Assembly: GCA_946537255.1 (NCBI GenBank)
Contig: CAMNFS010000019.1
Coordinates: 1-32,908, forward strand
DNA: 32,908 bases
Reading direction: 5' to 3'
DNA from: an uncultured Erysipelotrichaceae bacterium
GTDB taxonomy: Bacteria; Bacillota_I; Bacilli_A; Erysipelotrichales; Erysipelotrichaceae
The stretch's first letter is position 1. Every line of letters starts with the position of its first letter. Shown here in pieces: positions 32,395 to 32,908 of this stretch. The notes beneath the pieces were generated by a model. That model saw only the letters and a program-made list of their open reading frames with translations, was not told the DNA's origin and searched no databases. The translations under genes and the position numbers were made by a program.

Positions 32395-32423
32395 TTCAGA
32401 AAAAAGCGAAATCATGCGAGAAT
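32395..32423 (+). promoter_or_regulatory. Probable promoter of gpsB (and rnpB)
   Basis: TTCAGA (32395-32400), a 17-base spacer and GAGAAT (32418-32423) with TG-C before it. The GGAG ribosome-binding site at 32434 sits in the loop of CGCT-AGG-AGCG. Confidence 0.45.
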
Positions 32424-32448
32424 AGAGTCGCTAGGAGCGTAATGCAAC

Positions 32449-32790
32449 ATGTCAGGTAAGGTGAATCTTGATTTACAGAGCATTCTGGATAAGCAGTTTG
32501 ATATTGATTTCAAAGGCTACAGTCCTTCGGAAGTGGACAGCTTCCTGGATCTCGTCATGGAAGATTATCAGACTTATCAGGATATTACGGCAGAACTCAA
32601 TCAGAAGATTGCGGAGCTTGAACGCACCAACGCGTCTCTGCGCGCAAAACTGATCGAAGAGGAAGGCAGGACCAGGGCTCTGGAGTCCAAACCGACTCCG
32701 GCGGCACAGGGAGCTGCCAATGTGGATATTCTGAAGCGCCTTTCAAGACTGGAAGAACAGGTGTTCGAGCAGAACCGCAATAAGCATTGA
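32449..32790 (+). CDS. gpsB: Cell-division regulator GpsB (DivIVA-like)
   Basis: A 113-residue GpsB. The N-terminal membrane-binding DivIVA-like domain (about 8-70) has SILDKQFDIDFKGYSPSEVDSFLDLVMEDY followed by a coiled coil (QDITAELNQKIAELERTNASLRAKL). A Pro/Ala linker (80-90) and a short C-terminal trimerising helix (VDILKRLSRLEEQVF) follow. GpsB shuttles class A PBPs between the side wall and the septum. The ATG at 32449 follows GGAG at 32434 with slightly long spacing. It ends within about seven bases of the RNase P RNA. Neighbourhood and length are typical. Confidence 0.94.
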   Translation: MSGKVNLDLQSILDKQFDIDFKGYSPSEVDSFLDLVMEDYQTYQDITAELNQKIAELERTNASLRAKLIEEEGRTRALESKPTPAAQGAANVDILKRLSRLEEQVFEQNRNKH

Positions 32791-32796
32791 TCCATG

Positions 32797-32908
32797 CATA
32801 TTCGGGCAGTCGCTGGCAACAGCCAGAGGAAAGTCCATGCTCGCACAGGCTGAGATGCCTGTAGTGTTTGTGCCGGCCGAATCAATAAGACCGGGCAGCG
32901 GAAGCTGA
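32797..32908 (+). ncRNA. rnpB: RNase P RNA (rnpB), Bacillus (B) type, 5' part only
   Basis: The sequence from about 32801 follows the conserved 5' part of B-type RNase P RNA: TTCGGGCAGTCGCTG, AGAGGAAAGTCCATGCTCGCAC, then GCTGAGATGCC and GTAGTGTT. The start is approximate. The gene is cut by the window end, so the catalytic core and 3' half are not seen. RNase P trims the 5' ends of pre-tRNAs such as the tRNA-Ser above. Confidence 0.93.

Noticed and set aside
1-32908. CRISPR arrays, insertion sequences, prophage, toxin-antitoxin pairs, rRNA
   Set aside because: No regularly spaced repeats, transposase, integrase, phage structural genes, toxin-antitoxin-like pairs or rRNA sequence were seen on either strand.

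Overview
The window looks like a contiguous piece of a chromosome from a Bacillota (Firmicutes) bacterium, most likely of the Erysipelotrichia type. The right end carries the cell-division and DNA-maintenance neighbourhood well known from low-GC Gram-positives (dnaD-nth, then recU-ponA on the other strand, then gpsB and a Bacillus-type RNase P RNA). Ribosome-binding sites are purine-rich (AGGAGG-like), promoters are sigma-A-like and often have an extended -10 (TGn before TATAAT-like), and intrinsic terminators are common. Family-level placement is an inference. No phage, insertion sequence, CRISPR array or rRNA was seen.

Layout. 1-5330: a small glutaredoxin-like protein, then a 1498-residue secreted protein with a CAP domain, Ig-like domains and seven Gly/Tyr-Gly repeats. 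5377-9430: an aldo/keto reductase with two C-terminal [4Fe-4S] motifs (minus strand), two unassigned small proteins, and a tandem pair of overlapping esterase paralogues. 9431-10465: a hairpin-rich gap, tRNA-Ser(GGA) and a Sel1-repeat protein (minus strand). 10620-12038: a membrane-anchored SGNH hydrolase with a duplicated two-cysteine tail module. 12215-16423: sbcD-sbcC and a DUF1294 membrane protein, all overlapping. 16447-17358: an EamA transporter. 17465-21663: a two-gene unit for a dual-domain acyl-CoA dehydratase activase and an HgdB-like partner. 21826-25342: MATE exporter, patatin-like lipase and azlCD amino-acid exporter. 25405-27566: an anchored thioredoxin-like protein and thyA-dfrA. 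27695-32908: dnaD-nth, recU-ponA (convergent to them), gpsB and rnpB (cut by the window end).

How genes work together. thyA-dfrA is the thymidylate/tetrahydrofolate pair. sbcDC is a double-strand-break nuclease. recU, dnaD and nth act in DNA repair and replication restart. ponA and gpsB act in wall synthesis at the septum. azlCD exports branched-chain amino acids. The activase/HgdB-like pair is an orphan low-potential reductase module with no neighbouring CoA enzyme, and is the best candidate here for undescribed biochemistry. Three transporter or membrane genes (EamA, MATE, thioredoxin-like) have a -10 box only 8-10 nt before the start codon and no usable Shine-Dalgarno, which suggests leaderless mRNAs.
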